This document shows positions 8,938-17,256 of a stretch of 64,000 nucleotides of DNA, in pieces; position 1 is the stretch's first letter, and each line of letters opens with the position of its first letter. The stretch lies in assembly GCA_963812255.1 (NCBI GenBank), contig CAWEUM010000005.1, forward strand, positions 1,798,001 through 1,862,000, in the 5' to 3' direction. The stretch is from DATJGR01 sp963812255. Its GTDB lineage: Bacteria; Pseudomonadota; Gammaproteobacteria; Pseudomonadales; Azotimanducaceae. Made by a program: the position numbers and the translations under genes. The notes below the pieces were generated by a model. It searched no databases. It was given only the letters and a program-made list of their open reading frames with translations, and was not told where the DNA came from.

Positions 8938-8966
8938 ATAGGGGTCAGAGTGACTCTGGCCCCTAT
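8938..8966. terminator. near-perfect palindrome between convergent genes (GGGGTCAGAG type)
   Basis: ATAGGGGTCAGAGT pairs with ACTCTGGCCCCTAT with one mismatch, giving an almost uninterrupted 14-bp arm hairpin. It sits between the convergent SDR and yceI genes and overlaps the yceI stop codon, a good place for a bidirectional terminator. A related inverted repeat occurs at 54744-54765. Confidence 0.55.
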
Positions 8967-9535
8967 GGCTTCGATCCCTCGACCTGAATCCGCAGCAGCG
9001 TCTGGCCTGCCTCACCTTCGCCGAACTTGCTCCATTTCATGCCGAACTGCGACCAGTTCACTTCACCCTGGGCATCGGCGCCGCAGAACTCCTTCTGCGT
9101 CATTGGATTGGGTACGCACTTCGAACTGTTGATCGTCAGCGTCAGCGGTCGCGCAACACCCAGCAGCGTGATCTCACCCTCGATACTCGACGGGGTGTCG
9201 CCGACGAACTTCAACGTGCCCTTGTAGGTTGCCTTCGGGTACTGCGCGACATTGAAGAAGTCTTCCGAACGCGCTTTTTCGTTCATCACATCGAGACCGA
9301 AATCGATGCTGGCGGTATCTACGACGATATCGACCTCGCCTGTCTTCGCGGCGCGATCGATCGTAATCGTGCCGCTGGTCCTGTCGAACTTTCCGCGCCA
9401 CACCGAGACCCCCATGTGCGAGAACTCGAAGCTTGGGTAGGTATGCATCGGATCGATGACATAGGTTTCGCTGACCGCAAACGCGGGGCTCGCAAAGCTC
9501 GCGATCAGCGCGGCCAAGATCAATCGTCTCATCAT
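8963..9535 (-). CDS. YceI-family periplasmic protein
   Basis: A 190-residue secreted lipocalin-like protein. The signal peptide is ~1-21 (..ALIASFASPAFA). The YceI beta-barrel follows, with the typical opening VIDPMHTYPSFEFSHMGVS, the G.F....G.I.ID strand (WRGKFDRTSGTITID), the FFNVAQYPKATYKGT block and VARPLTLTI. YceI proteins bind isoprenoid-like lipids in the periplasm and are induced by base stress in E. coli. An AGGAG eight bases ahead supports the start. Two Cys (SSKCVPN, EFCGAD) near 155-170 probably make a disulfide, as in other members. It converges with the SDR gene, sharing the palindrome at its stop. Confidence 0.92.
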   Translation of the reverse strand: MMRRLILAALIASFASPAFAVSETYVIDPMHTYPSFEFSHMGVSVWRGKFDRTSGTITIDRAAKTGEVDIVVDTASIDFGLDVMNEKARSEDFFNVAQYPKATYKGTLKFVGDTPSSIEGEITLLGVARPLTLTINSSKCVPNPMTQKEFCGADAQGEVNWSQFGMKWSKFGEGEAGQTLLRIQVEGSKP

Positions 9536-9578
9536 GGCGGAACTCCTGGCGCGTTCGAATCCAGCGGAGATCGGGATT

Positions 9579-10055
9579 CTACGAATCTTTTCGCCTCGTA
9601 AGGTAGACCGGCGAAGTCATATTGCGCTCGACTCGACCTCCGAACCGCGTCTGCGCAACCTCCATCAGTTGCGCCAGGAGCTGCCCGAGATCCGAAAACA
9701 CGTTCCACCACAACGCTACATGGCCACCGGGCCTCAGTACGTCCGCGATCTTGTCGAGCGCCGTGTCCGGATCGAGCCAATGAAAAGATGTCGCCGCCAC
9801 CACGAGATCGAACGCATGCGGCGAAAGCTCGGCGTCTTCGAATGCGTGGTGGATCATTCGCAGGTCAACAGGGTCGCCGTAGTGCTCGGGATTCAACCCG
9901 AAAAGATGCCTACCTTCACGTCTGTCGATGAACTGGTCCATCACCTCTGCCTCGCCGGTGCTGTACGTTCTGGCGCGTTCACGGTTCGGCACACTAAACT
10001 GCGTGGAATCCACTACACAAATGGGGTCCGCAAATGGCCGTGTACGGAATCGCAC
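9579..10055 (-). pseudogene. remnant of a class I SAM methyltransferase
   Basis: The frame holds a short, well-conserved middle of a methyltransferase (AFEDAELSPHAFDLVVAA, then TSFHWLDPDTALDKIADVL and RPGGHVALWWNVF) and a plausible family C-terminus (FGGRVERN..SPVYLTRR). The SAM-binding glycine motif before it is missing and the region between WNVF and the C-terminus is much too short. It reads as a gene with N-terminal and internal deletions. Its 5' part overlaps the first codons of the divergent DUF1330 gene by 22 bp. A short functional protein is possible but unlikely without motif I. Confidence 0.55.
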
Positions 10056-10333
10056 TGATCAACATCGATGATCGCGACGGATACTCGACGTACGAGCAAG
10101 GCTTCTTCGAAGTCTTTTCGAAGTATCAGGGCGAGTTGCTGGCGGTCGACGAAGCACCACGAGTCAAGGAAGGCGAATGGAACTTCACGCGAACGGTCAT
10201 CGTGCGGTTTCCATCCGAGGCGGAGTTCAATCGTTGGTATCAGTCGGACGAATATCAGGCGCTGGCGCAGCATCGATTCAAGGCATCGTCCGCACATCTC
10301 GCCGTCGTCGGCGCCTTCGAGCCGCCACAGTGA
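10034..10333 (+). CDS. DUF1330 family protein
   Basis: A 99-residue protein of the DUF1330 dimeric alpha/beta-barrel (ABM-like) type. It shows the typical order: INIDDRDGYSTY, central VDEAPRVKEGEW, then RTVIVRFPSEAEFNRWYQSDEYQ and the C-terminal strand. The function of the family is not established; members resemble small monooxygenase or binding domains. GGGG lies just before the ATG. It is divergent from and overlaps the methyltransferase remnant. A second, more distant DUF1330 gene lies at 10507-10908. Confidence 0.85.
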   Translation: MAVYGIALINIDDRDGYSTYEQGFFEVFSKYQGELLAVDEAPRVKEGEWNFTRTVIVRFPSEAEFNRWYQSDEYQALAQHRFKASSAHLAVVGAFEPPQ

Positions 10334-10506
10334 CAAGGGGCAGCGAAGACGTCACGGAACGCGTCTGCCGCATGTGGTTGCCGCATCATGTTCCGCATCA
10401 GTCTCACGGGCATTTCACGCCGGAGGTGTTCGAGCGCTGAGTGCGTGACGAGCGCACCGCCGATTCAACCCGGGTCAACAAGGCCAGCGAGACATCATGA
10501 CCTCGC

Positions 10507-10908
10507 CTACATGCTGGTCGGCGTAGTCGCGATCAGCCACTGGCCGAGCAGTCCCGCTGCGCGGTGTACGCCAATCTCCTGAACGCGCGCGGCCGAGACG
10601 ATCTTCACGAACGCGGCGCGCGACGGATACTCGACCAACGCGATCATGTCGAAGTCAACGTCGGACTCCCCGATTACCATCTCGGTGACACGTCCCGCCC
10701 AGATGAATCGACCGCCGCCCGCCTCGACGATACCGCGCATCACGGCGCCATATTTCGCATACGCTTCCATGCCGCTGATGCCTTCGTCGGGTGCATCGGC
10801 GTTGGCCTTGAACTTGAGCAGATTCACCATGACCACCGGAGTCGGGTCGGCGTTCCCGGTGAATGCGGCCAGGCGCTCGGGAGCCGGATACTGACTGATC
10901 TTCATCAT
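10507..10908 (-). CDS. DUF1330 family protein
   Basis: A 133-residue member of DUF1330, longer at the N-terminus than the neighbour at 10034-10333. Landmarks are VVMVNLLKFKA near 25, the GMEAYAKYGAVM helix, a Gly-rich turn (EAGGGRFIWAG), and MIALVEYPSRAAFVKIV. The two DUF1330 copies are not near-identical, so this is not a recent duplication. GAGGAA lies just ahead of the first of two adjacent ATGs. The 170 bp between the two DUF1330 genes shows nothing recognisable. Possibly an antibiotic-biosynthesis-monooxygenase-like fold; activity unknown. Confidence 0.82.
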   Translation of the reverse strand: MMKISQYPAPERLAAFTGNADPTPVVMVNLLKFKANADAPDEGISGMEAYAKYGAVMRGIVEAGGGRFIWAGRVTEMVIGESDVDFDMIALVEYPSRAAFVKIVSAARVQEIGVHRAAGLLGQWLIATTPTSM

Positions 10909-10976
10909 TTGTTCCTCAGGATTGATCGATCGAATTCGCTACCATGCGACACTCATTCGTGCAGGAGAATATACCG

Positions 10977-11900
10977 ATGCGCATCGGAACGATGCTCTCG
11001 ATGCCAGGTGACGCCGCGGGCACGCGCCTGCTCGTCGATCGCGCGATCGCAGCAGAATACGCCGGATTCGCGTCGTGCTGGCTGCCGCAAGTAGACACCA
11101 TCGACGCACTGATGGTGCTGGCACTGGCTGGCGCTGCCACGCGAACAATCGAACTGGGAACGGCGGTGGTACCCACCTACCCTCGGCATCCTACCGTGCT
11201 GGCCGCGCAGGCCCTCACGGCGCAGGACGCAACCGGCAACCGTCTCGCGCTCGGCATCGGCCTCAGCCATCGATTCATGATCGAGGACGGCCTTGGGCTC
11301 GACTACTCGAAGCCGATCCCGCATATGCGCGACTACCTGAACGTTCTGACTGGTCTTCTGAGGGGCGAACATGTCAGCTACGAAGGAACAATGTACCGCG
11401 TAAATGCGCACGTCAGCGTGGCGGGCGCAGAGCCACCGCCGGTGCTCGTGGCCGCGCTCGGGCCAGACATGCTACGACTATGCGGACGGCTGGCTGACGG
11501 AACCATTACCTGGATGGGCGGCGTCACCTACCTGCGCGATGTCGCGATACCGACAATGACGGCCGCGGCGCGAAGCGCGGGGCGGCCTGCACCGCGCTTC
11601 GTGGCAATGGTCCCCATCGTGCACGCGACAACCGATCGACAGGGACGCGATGCGATCGACGCCGCATTTCGCCCGTACGGTCAGATTCCGTCGTACAAGG
11701 CCGCGCTCGAACGCGGCGGCGCCGCGACCGCTGCAGATGTCGCCATCGTCGGTTCGGCAACTGATATCGAAGCGGGCGTGCTGGCATTCGCCGATATCGG
11801 CGTCACGGATTTGGTCGCCGCGGTGCCGGCGGCGTCTGCTGACGTACAGAAGGCGACGATGGAAATACTCGGCGATCTGGCCAGCCGATCAAACGGCTGA
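10977..11900 (+). CDS. LLM-class flavin-dependent oxidoreductase
   Basis: A 307-residue luciferase-like TIM-barrel oxidoreductase. It shows the N-terminal strand (MRIGTMLSM), the VVPTYPRHPTVLAAQALT block, GRLALGIG-like NRLALGIGLSH, a basic YEGTMYRV turn and the C-terminal phosphate-binding region. Automatic annotation often calls such proteins F420-dependent, but FMN is the likelier cofactor in a proteobacterium unless F420 genes exist elsewhere. AGGAG nine bases ahead supports this ATG over the one at 10944. It is divergent from the DUF1330 gene at 10507-10908. Confidence 0.85.
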   Translation: MRIGTMLSMPGDAAGTRLLVDRAIAAEYAGFASCWLPQVDTIDALMVLALAGAATRTIELGTAVVPTYPRHPTVLAAQALTAQDATGNRLALGIGLSHRFMIEDGLGLDYSKPIPHMRDYLNVLTGLLRGEHVSYEGTMYRVNAHVSVAGAEPPPVLVAALGPDMLRLCGRLADGTITWMGGVTYLRDVAIPTMTAAARSAGRPAPRFVAMVPIVHATTDRQGRDAIDAAFRPYGQIPSYKAALERGGAATAADVAIVGSATDIEAGVLAFADIGVTDLVAAVPAASADVQKATMEILGDLASRSNG

Positions 11901-11972
11901 TCGAAGGGGCGCGAAGGCTGCATCGGCCGCGTAGGTGACAGAGGTTCCGGCGACTCTTACCAGCGACCCGTC

Positions 11973-12854
11973 TCAGGGGCGACCGGCATGTGGCGTATCC
12001 ACCTCGGCAATCAGCAGTTTGCCTTTCGGCGCTGCTGCGGCTTCATGGGCAATCGATGTCAGCGCCGTCAGCATGAAAAGCGTGCGGCCATCGTCACCGC
12101 CGAGCATGCACGCATAACACTGCTGCTGCGTGTCGACGACGTCGAGCACTTCGCCGCCCGGTGCGATCAGCGCGCACTCCGGCGCCACCGGGTTTGCAAT
12201 CCAGATGTTGCCGTTGGCGTCCAGCGCGATGCCGTCCGGCACGCGAGCACGCGTCGGCGCCCACTCGCGGCGATTCGATAACGAGCCATCGACGTCGTTG
12301 ATGTCGAACGCGGTCAGTGTGGCGCCGAGCGTTTCGCCAACGATCAACGTTTTGCCGTCGGGTGTGATCACCGAACCGTTGGGAAAGTGCATGTCCGTTG
12401 CGGCGATCCGTATGGTGCCGTCCGGCAGAACGCAGGCGAGCTTTGCGGTGCCGTGATCGGCTATTACCGCCGCAATGCCGCGAGCGCTCATTTCAGCATC
12501 GAGATCGAAACCAAAGTTGCCGACGTAAGCGCGGCCATGTGAATCGACGACCATGTCGTTGCAGTGGAAGGTGGCGATCCCCGACAGGTCCGCATGGACC
12601 GAGATTTTTCCGGCGGCGGTGCGGCGCAACACCTGACGTTTCGTCATCGAGACGACCAGCAGCGATCCGTCCGGCATCCAGCCGAGACCCGACGGGCGGT
12701 CCTCGATCTGAAACTCGATGCGGATGTCGCCCGCGAGCGATACCGATTTGACCGCGTACTCGTAGAAATCACTGAACCAGAGTCGGCCCTCGTGCCAACG
12801 CGGCCCCTCCCCGAAATAGATACCCTCCGCCAGAACGCGTGTCGGTGTGCTCAT
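11973..12854 (-). CDS. SMP-30/gluconolactonase-like beta-propeller lactonase
   Basis: A 293-residue six-bladed propeller. Family marks are the metal-binding Glu in YFGEGPRWHEGRLWFSD, NDMVVDSHGRAYVGN (Asn ligand), FPNGSVITPDGKTLIV, and GIALDANGNIWIA with the Asp acid/base. SMP-30/LRE enzymes hydrolyse sugar or other lactones using a divalent metal. The frame stays open to 12974, but GGGGAG precedes the ATG at 12854 and the homologous part begins there. It is divergent from the AraC-type regulator, which may control it (inference). Confidence 0.87.
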   Translation of the reverse strand: MSTPTRVLAEGIYFGEGPRWHEGRLWFSDFYEYAVKSVSLAGDIRIEFQIEDRPSGLGWMPDGSLLVVSMTKRQVLRRTAAGKISVHADLSGIATFHCNDMVVDSHGRAYVGNFGFDLDAEMSARGIAAVIADHGTAKLACVLPDGTIRIAATDMHFPNGSVITPDGKTLIVGETLGATLTAFDINDVDGSLSNRREWAPTRARVPDGIALDANGNIWIANPVAPECALIAPGGEVLDVVDTQQQCYACMLGGDDGRTLFMLTALTSIAHEAAAAPKGKLLIAEVDTPHAGRP

Positions 12855-13028
12855 GAATCTCCCCGTAGTCGTGTCCGGCGCGAGCATACATCGAACATCG
12901 GCTCTTCGGCGCAAGCGCGTCGACTTCTTCACCAGATCGTCGGCCAAAGCGGGTGCCGAACGAAACATTGGCAACTCATCATCACGGGATGCATCCTTCG
13001 GTTAGAACGTTCGCGTATCGACCGCCCC

Positions 13029-13850
13029 ATGCTGTATCGAACCTTTCGTCCCGCGGCTCCCCTCGATCGATTCATCGACAGCTTCTGGTATTGGGAAGGC
13101 GAACCGCTGCCACATCAGAAGGAACTGATCATGGCGACCGCCTCGATGGGACTATTGGTGAATCTGGACGAGGACGAACTGCGCCACTACGACGGCGACG
13201 GATTCGGCGTTGTGCATCGCTCGCGCGGCATCGCGCTGAGTGGCGCGAGTACCCGACACTTTGCGATCGATGCGCTGCAAAGAAAGATCATGGGCGTGCA
13301 GTTCAAAGCAGGCGGTGCATACCCCTTCTTTGCACCGTCGGCGCGGCTGTTGCGCAACGAGCATGTCGCGCTCGAAGACATCTGGGGGGCGGACGCGGGA
13401 CGTTTGCATCAGCAACTCGTCGAGGTGCCGACGGTCGAAGTCAAGATCCGCAAATTGACTGATGCGTTGGTCGCGCGAATGCCGCGGTCGCTTCAATGCC
13501 ATCCCGCGGTCGCATTGGCGTTGGCTCGGTTCGACTGCACGGTGAGTGCGCGCGTCGGGGCCGTTGCGTCGGCTTCGGGACTCAGTCGGCGCCGGTTCAT
13601 CGAGGTGTTCGTCGAGGAGGTCGGCTTCACACCGAAGCGTTATCTGAGGCTGCTGCGGTTCAATCGCATACTCGATCGCGTGTACGGTGCATCGAGCGTG
13701 GATTGGACCGAGATCGCGTATCTGCACGGCTATGCCGATCAGCCGCACTTCAACCGCGAGTTCAAAGAGTTCTCAGGGCTCACTCCGTCGCAATATCTTG
13801 CGCGTCCGGGACAAGGGCCCGGGCACGCAGAGCTGGCGGTGGATCCATAA
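13029..13850 (+). CDS. AraC-family transcriptional regulator
   Basis: A 273-residue regulator. The N-terminal half (YRTFRPAAPLDRFIDSFWYWEG...) matches the DUF6597-type sensor found in many AraC proteins, with a conserved GVQFKAGGAYPFF stretch. The C-terminal ~95 residues carry two helix-turn-helix motifs: VASASGLSRRRFIEVFVEEVGFTPKRY and the second around WTEIAYLHGYADQPHFNREFKEFSGLTPSQY, the AraC signature. The open frame extends upstream to 12564 but that part lies antisense to the lactonase gene. It probably regulates nearby genes, the divergent lactonase being the first candidate. Confidence 0.88.
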   Translation: MLYRTFRPAAPLDRFIDSFWYWEGEPLPHQKELIMATASMGLLVNLDEDELRHYDGDGFGVVHRSRGIALSGASTRHFAIDALQRKIMGVQFKAGGAYPFFAPSARLLRNEHVALEDIWGADAGRLHQQLVEVPTVEVKIRKLTDALVARMPRSLQCHPAVALALARFDCTVSARVGAVASASGLSRRRFIEVFVEEVGFTPKRYLRLLRFNRILDRVYGASSVDWTEIAYLHGYADQPHFNREFKEFSGLTPSQYLARPGQGPGHAELAVDP

Positions 13851-13878
13851 CAACGGGTCGCGCCGCTGCAGACAGCCG

Positions 13879-14838
13879 TTATTCCACCTTCGACCAACTG
13901 GAATCCGGGTTGAATACCTTGATCGACGCGGCCAGTTTGTCGGTCTTCGGCCCGAGATCCTTTTGATACACGATGCCGTCCTGGTTGACGATGAAGGTTT
14001 CGACGCCAGTCGACCGGTATGCGATCGGATAGGCGATGACGGCGAAGCCGCCGGTCAGCCTGCCGTCTTTCAGGTAACTGCGCGCGCCGTCTTTCGCTTT
14101 GGGACCCTGAGCTGTCATGAGCCGATAGACGTAGCCGTGGTACGGCTGGCGGTTTTCGCCGCTGGCCTGTCCATACCCTTCGGCGGCAGCGGTGGCAATG
14201 AACGGTCCGATCGGGCTTGCACGTTCATCGGGCAGCGATTTCCAGTACAAGCCGTCATGTTTGCCAGGAGCGCTGACGAGTTTCTGCGCGTAAATGCCCG
14301 CCGGTAAACCGTCGCGTCCTTCCGAGGCATACTCCTTCTGCGCGTCCACGACTCCACGACAGGATTCGATCGCCCCGATTTCGTTGCGGCCAATGCGGCG
14401 ATACACCATCTCGTCGATGCCTGCATCGATGTCGAACGACCACTTGTCGCCGACCTTGACGATCGGTATCGGAACCGGCCACGCCCCATCGCCGATCTCC
14501 AACGTGAACCTGTTGCTACCATCCGGAACGAGTTCGTGGGCAACGTCGTACTGCGCAACAAAATGCTCGCGCGCCGTCGCGTCAGCCACATCGTCGCCTG
14601 ACGATACGAGTGGTTTCGCGTTCTTCCCCAGCACTGCGATCAGCGCCTCGACGTCATGCTCGCGCGCAGCACTCACCAACGCTGCGACGGCGGCTTCGGC
14701 GCTCGGGAAGGTCATCGGATCCGCCGACTCGGCGGGCCCGGCGGCCATCCCAATCGTGCCGGACACCGTGGCGGTGATCACAACCCACAGCATGCCGATT
14801 CCGAACAACTGTGCACGACGAACAACGAGGTATTTCAT
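13879..14838 (-). CDS. DUF2950 family secreted protein
   Basis: A 319-residue protein with an N-terminal hydrophobic signal (~9-35) and the full DUF2950 domain: FPSAEAAVAALVSAARE, the DGAWPVPIPIVK block, DAGIDEMVYRRIGRNE, CRGVVDAQKEYA and PYHGYVYRLMTAQG, then GGFAVIAYPIAYRSTGVETFIV. DUF2950 proteins usually occur next to DUF3300 proteins, as here, in an envelope locus of unknown role. The start at 14838 places the gene 16 bp after the DUF3300 stop; an ATG 11 codons earlier would overlap it. The pair is almost surely one transcript. Confidence 0.88.
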   Translation of the reverse strand: MKYLVVRRAQLFGIGMLWVVITATVSGTIGMAAGPAESADPMTFPSAEAAVAALVSAAREHDVEALIAVLGKNAKPLVSSGDDVADATAREHFVAQYDVAHELVPDGSNRFTLEIGDGAWPVPIPIVKVGDKWSFDIDAGIDEMVYRRIGRNEIGAIESCRGVVDAQKEYASEGRDGLPAGIYAQKLVSAPGKHDGLYWKSLPDERASPIGPFIATAAAEGYGQASGENRQPYHGYVYRLMTAQGPKAKDGARSYLKDGRLTGGFAVIAYPIAYRSTGVETFIVNQDGIVYQKDLGPKTDKLAASIKVFNPDSSWSKVE

Positions 14839-14854
14839 GATCGCCTCGCCGCGC

Positions 14855-16360
14855 CTATTGCTGCCGCGCACGCGGCGCGCTGCGTTGCGGGGCGTGTGTC
14901 TGACGCATGCTGGTCGATGGACGCGGCGCGGATTTCATGCTCGCGCGCCCACGCGCGCTGGCGGCTCGATCCATGGCGCCCTGCTGTTGGCCAGCGCCGC
15001 TAAAGGAACTCGCCCGCGGTCGGGTCTCCGCGGAGGCATCTCGCCGGCTGCCCGATGCCTTCGGATAGCCGCGATCGACCCCCGACGTCGGTCGTTGGGC
15101 AAATCCGGCGGGGTGAGGCGCCTGACTGGCCGCGGTTCGCGCGCCCTGGTACGCCCCCTTCGGTACGGGTTGAGCGCCCGCGCGCGGTGGCCTAGCCGTT
15201 CGCGGCGCCGCCTGAGGCAGGCTGTTGGGGCGCGGACGGTTCGCGCCGTTGTACGTCGACTGCCCTCGATACGCCGTCGGATTGGCGCCTGGCGCCACCG
15301 GCGACCGCGGCTTGTACCCCGGCACCCGATTCTGATTCTTGTCGAAGCGATTGAAGTAATTTTTGGAATTGTTGACGTTCACGTTGACGTTCGTGTTGCC
15401 GTAGTGGTTGTAGTTGTTGTAACGGTGCGGATACGACGCCGGCGGCCGATAGTATGGGGCCGGCCGGTAGCCCGGATATCTCGGCGCGTAGACGAACGTA
15501 TTGTGCGGATAGTACGGGCGCGGTCCGTAGTAAACCCCACCGTAACCCCAGTTCGGATAGGGGTAGTAATGATCGTTGTGATTGTCGTCGAACAGGTTAG
15601 CGACCAGTATTCCAGCGCCGAACGCGAGCAACCCCCCCACCACTGCCTGTTCGGTGGTGATGCCGGTGGTCGTAGTCGTAGTCGTCGTCACCGGCGGCGG
15701 AGTGTAGACCTGCGTGGGGTTGTATTGCGGCACGTAGATGACCTTGGGGTCGGCGGGCTTGATTTCGATCGCATCGGTGCCCTGCGTCGTGGTTTTCTCG
15801 ACCATCATCTGCGGCGACGACTTCAAATTGCCGGCCTCCTGCGCTTGCGTTCTCAGGCGCTGCACAGAGGCGAGCACCGCGCTCTGATCGGCACTGAATG
15901 CATCGCCCAGTTGGCGCGTCCAATCGAGTTCGCGACACATCATGTCGACGACCGTCGGAAAATGAACCAGCGCCTGCACACTCGGAGAAAAATCCGCGGC
16001 GGCCGCTTCCTTCGTCAGCGCATCGCCTTCGAGAGACTGGTGATCGAGCAGCCAGTTGCCCGCGTCGAGCACTTCCTGCGTATTCGTCGACGCGGCCAAC
16101 ACTTGAGCGAGGATCGTATCCGGATACAGCGCAACCGGCGCAAGCAGCTCGTCGAGCGCACTGGGGCTCCACGCGGCCGCGTCTTCGGTCGGAGGCGGTG
16201 GCGGCGCCTCGGGTGGCGGCTGGGGATCTCCGGCGGCTGCCGCATTCTGCTGCGGCGCCTCGTTCGAATCGTTCGGTTTCGAACAACCCGCCAACACGAC
16301 GGCACCAACCAGCAGCCACGAGAGAAAGGCCGCGCGCGGCGACAGTACGGGGCTGCGCAT
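14855..16360 (-). CDS. DUF3300 family lipoprotein with low-complexity tail
   Basis: A ~501-residue lipoprotein. The lipobox VLAGC lies ~25 residues in. A Pro-rich linker precedes the DUF3300 core (SALDELLAPVALYPDTILAQVL to KVIYVPQYNPTQVY, ~60-225). Then come an eight-Thr run, a short hydrophobic Gly-rich segment, a Tyr/Pro/Asn-rich region (including an Asn-Val alternation near 335) and an Arg/Ala/Ser-rich basic tail. The core is conserved and the tail is fast-evolving and probably disordered. Function is unknown; partner of the DUF2950 gene downstream. Two other ATGs lie 4 and 13 codons upstream. A very long open frame on the opposite strand here is a shadow of the biased tail. Confidence 0.87.
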   Translation of the reverse strand: MRSPVLSPRAAFLSWLLVGAVVLAGCSKPNDSNEAPQQNAAAAGDPQPPPEAPPPPPTEDAAAWSPSALDELLAPVALYPDTILAQVLAASTNTQEVLDAGNWLLDHQSLEGDALTKEAAAADFSPSVQALVHFPTVVDMMCRELDWTRQLGDAFSADQSAVLASVQRLRTQAQEAGNLKSSPQMMVEKTTTQGTDAIEIKPADPKVIYVPQYNPTQVYTPPPVTTTTTTTTGITTEQAVVGGLLAFGAGILVANLFDDNHNDHYYPYPNWGYGGVYYGPRPYYPHNTFVYAPRYPGYRPAPYYRPPASYPHRYNNYNHYGNTNVNVNVNNSKNYFNRFDKNQNRVPGYKPRSPVAPGANPTAYRGQSTYNGANRPRPNSLPQAAPRTARPPRAGAQPVPKGAYQGARTAASQAPHPAGFAQRPTSGVDRGYPKASGSRRDASAETRPRASSFSGAGQQQGAMDRAASARGRASMKSAPRPSTSMRQTHAPQRSAPRARQQ

Positions 16361-16456
16361 GATCAAGGCCATCCGGAATTTTCGCGGCAATGGTTCCACG
16401 ATGCGGCTGCCAGCGCAATCCGCGGAGTCAAACCGGCAAAGGCGCGCCGCGTCGAA

Positions 16457-16930
16457 TTACTTCACAGGGATCGGTGTGGCGCGGTCGACGGCGACTGCGG
16501 TAATGCTGTTCTGCGGCGAGCCTTCGATCACACGGTCGGAATAGGTCAGATAAACAAGCGTGTTGTGTTGCGCGTCCACCATTCGCACGACGCGAAGTTT
16601 CTTGAACACCAGCGAGATGCGCTCGCTGAACATCTCCTCCTGATGCGGCAGCGGTGCCGAAAACGAGATCGGTCCGACCTGCCGACAGGCAATCGAAGCC
16701 TCTGCCTTGTCTTCGGCAACACCGACAGCGCCTTTGATACCACCGGTCTTCGCACGCGACACGTAACAGGTCACACCAGCCACCTTTGGATCGTCGTATG
16801 CATCGACGACGATCTTGTGGTCGGGTCCAAACCATTTGAACACCGTGTCGACCTCTCCGATCGATTCAGCTCGCGCCGAGCCGATTGACAGGAACTCGGC
16901 GCACAACATGACGAGAATCAGCTTCTTCAT
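16457..16930 (-). CDS. creA: CreA family periplasmic protein
   Basis: A 157-residue secreted protein. Signal peptide ~1-21 (..FLSIGSARA) is followed by the CreA core: IGEVDTVFKWFGPDHKIVVDAYDDPKVAGVTCYVSRAK, GVAEDKAEASIACRQVG and the RISLVFKKLRVVRMVDAQ strand, with the invariant TLVYLTYSD near the end. CreA is a conserved periplasmic protein of unknown biochemistry, named for its place in the E. coli creABCD locus, which is absent here. AGGAG eight bases ahead fixes the start. The name follows family membership only. Confidence 0.88.
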   Translation of the reverse strand: MKKLILVMLCAEFLSIGSARAESIGEVDTVFKWFGPDHKIVVDAYDDPKVAGVTCYVSRAKTGGIKGAVGVAEDKAEASIACRQVGPISFSAPLPHQEEMFSERISLVFKKLRVVRMVDAQHNTLVYLTYSDRVIEGSPQNSITAVAVDRATPIPVK

Positions 16931-17059
16931 GAAATCTCCTGTGGCGGATCGACATGCCGCGGCACGAACCGCGATTCTGGTGCAATACAAGCGCTCATGG
17001 GTTAGGCACCTTTTGGCCGTGTAATGGTACAGTCCGCTGCCGCACGCAGGAGAACAACG

Positions 17060-17233
17060 ATGGTATCGGTCAACGGATTGTTGGGACTGCTCATTCTGGT
17101 GCTCGACGTATGGGCGATCGTCCGCGTGGTATCGAGCAATGCGACCACCGGAACGAAAGTGTTGTGGGTGGTTGTCATTCTGCTGTTGCCGCTGCTCGGG
17201 CCGATCCTTTGGTATTTTCTGGGACCCAAATAG
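17060..17233 (+). CDS. small PLDc_N-type two-helix membrane protein
   Basis: A 57-residue membrane protein made of two hydrophobic helices separated by a short polar loop (VVSSNATTGTKVLW). The end, LLPLLGPILWYFLGPK, is the hallmark of the PLDc_N domain that fronts cardiolipin synthases and also occurs as a stand-alone small protein, as here. AGGAGA seven bases before the ATG supports this start over a GTG 12 codons upstream. The enoyl-CoA hydratase begins 23 bp later on the same strand. Confidence 0.8.
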   Translation: MVSVNGLLGLLILVLDVWAIVRVVSSNATTGTKVLWVVVILLLPLLGPILWYFLGPK

Positions 17234-17256
17234 TCCGCACCCAGGGGAGCAACACG

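Noticed and set aside
9550..9590. TTCGAATCC stretch recalling a tRNA T-arm
   Set aside because: No acceptor or anticodon stem can be folded around it; no tRNA was found in the window.
14294..16888. Very long open frame (864 codons) on the plus strand
   Set aside because: It is antisense to the DUF3300, DUF2950 and CreA genes, is dominated by Arg/Ser/Val low complexity, and shows no domain; it is a shadow of GC-rich codon bias.
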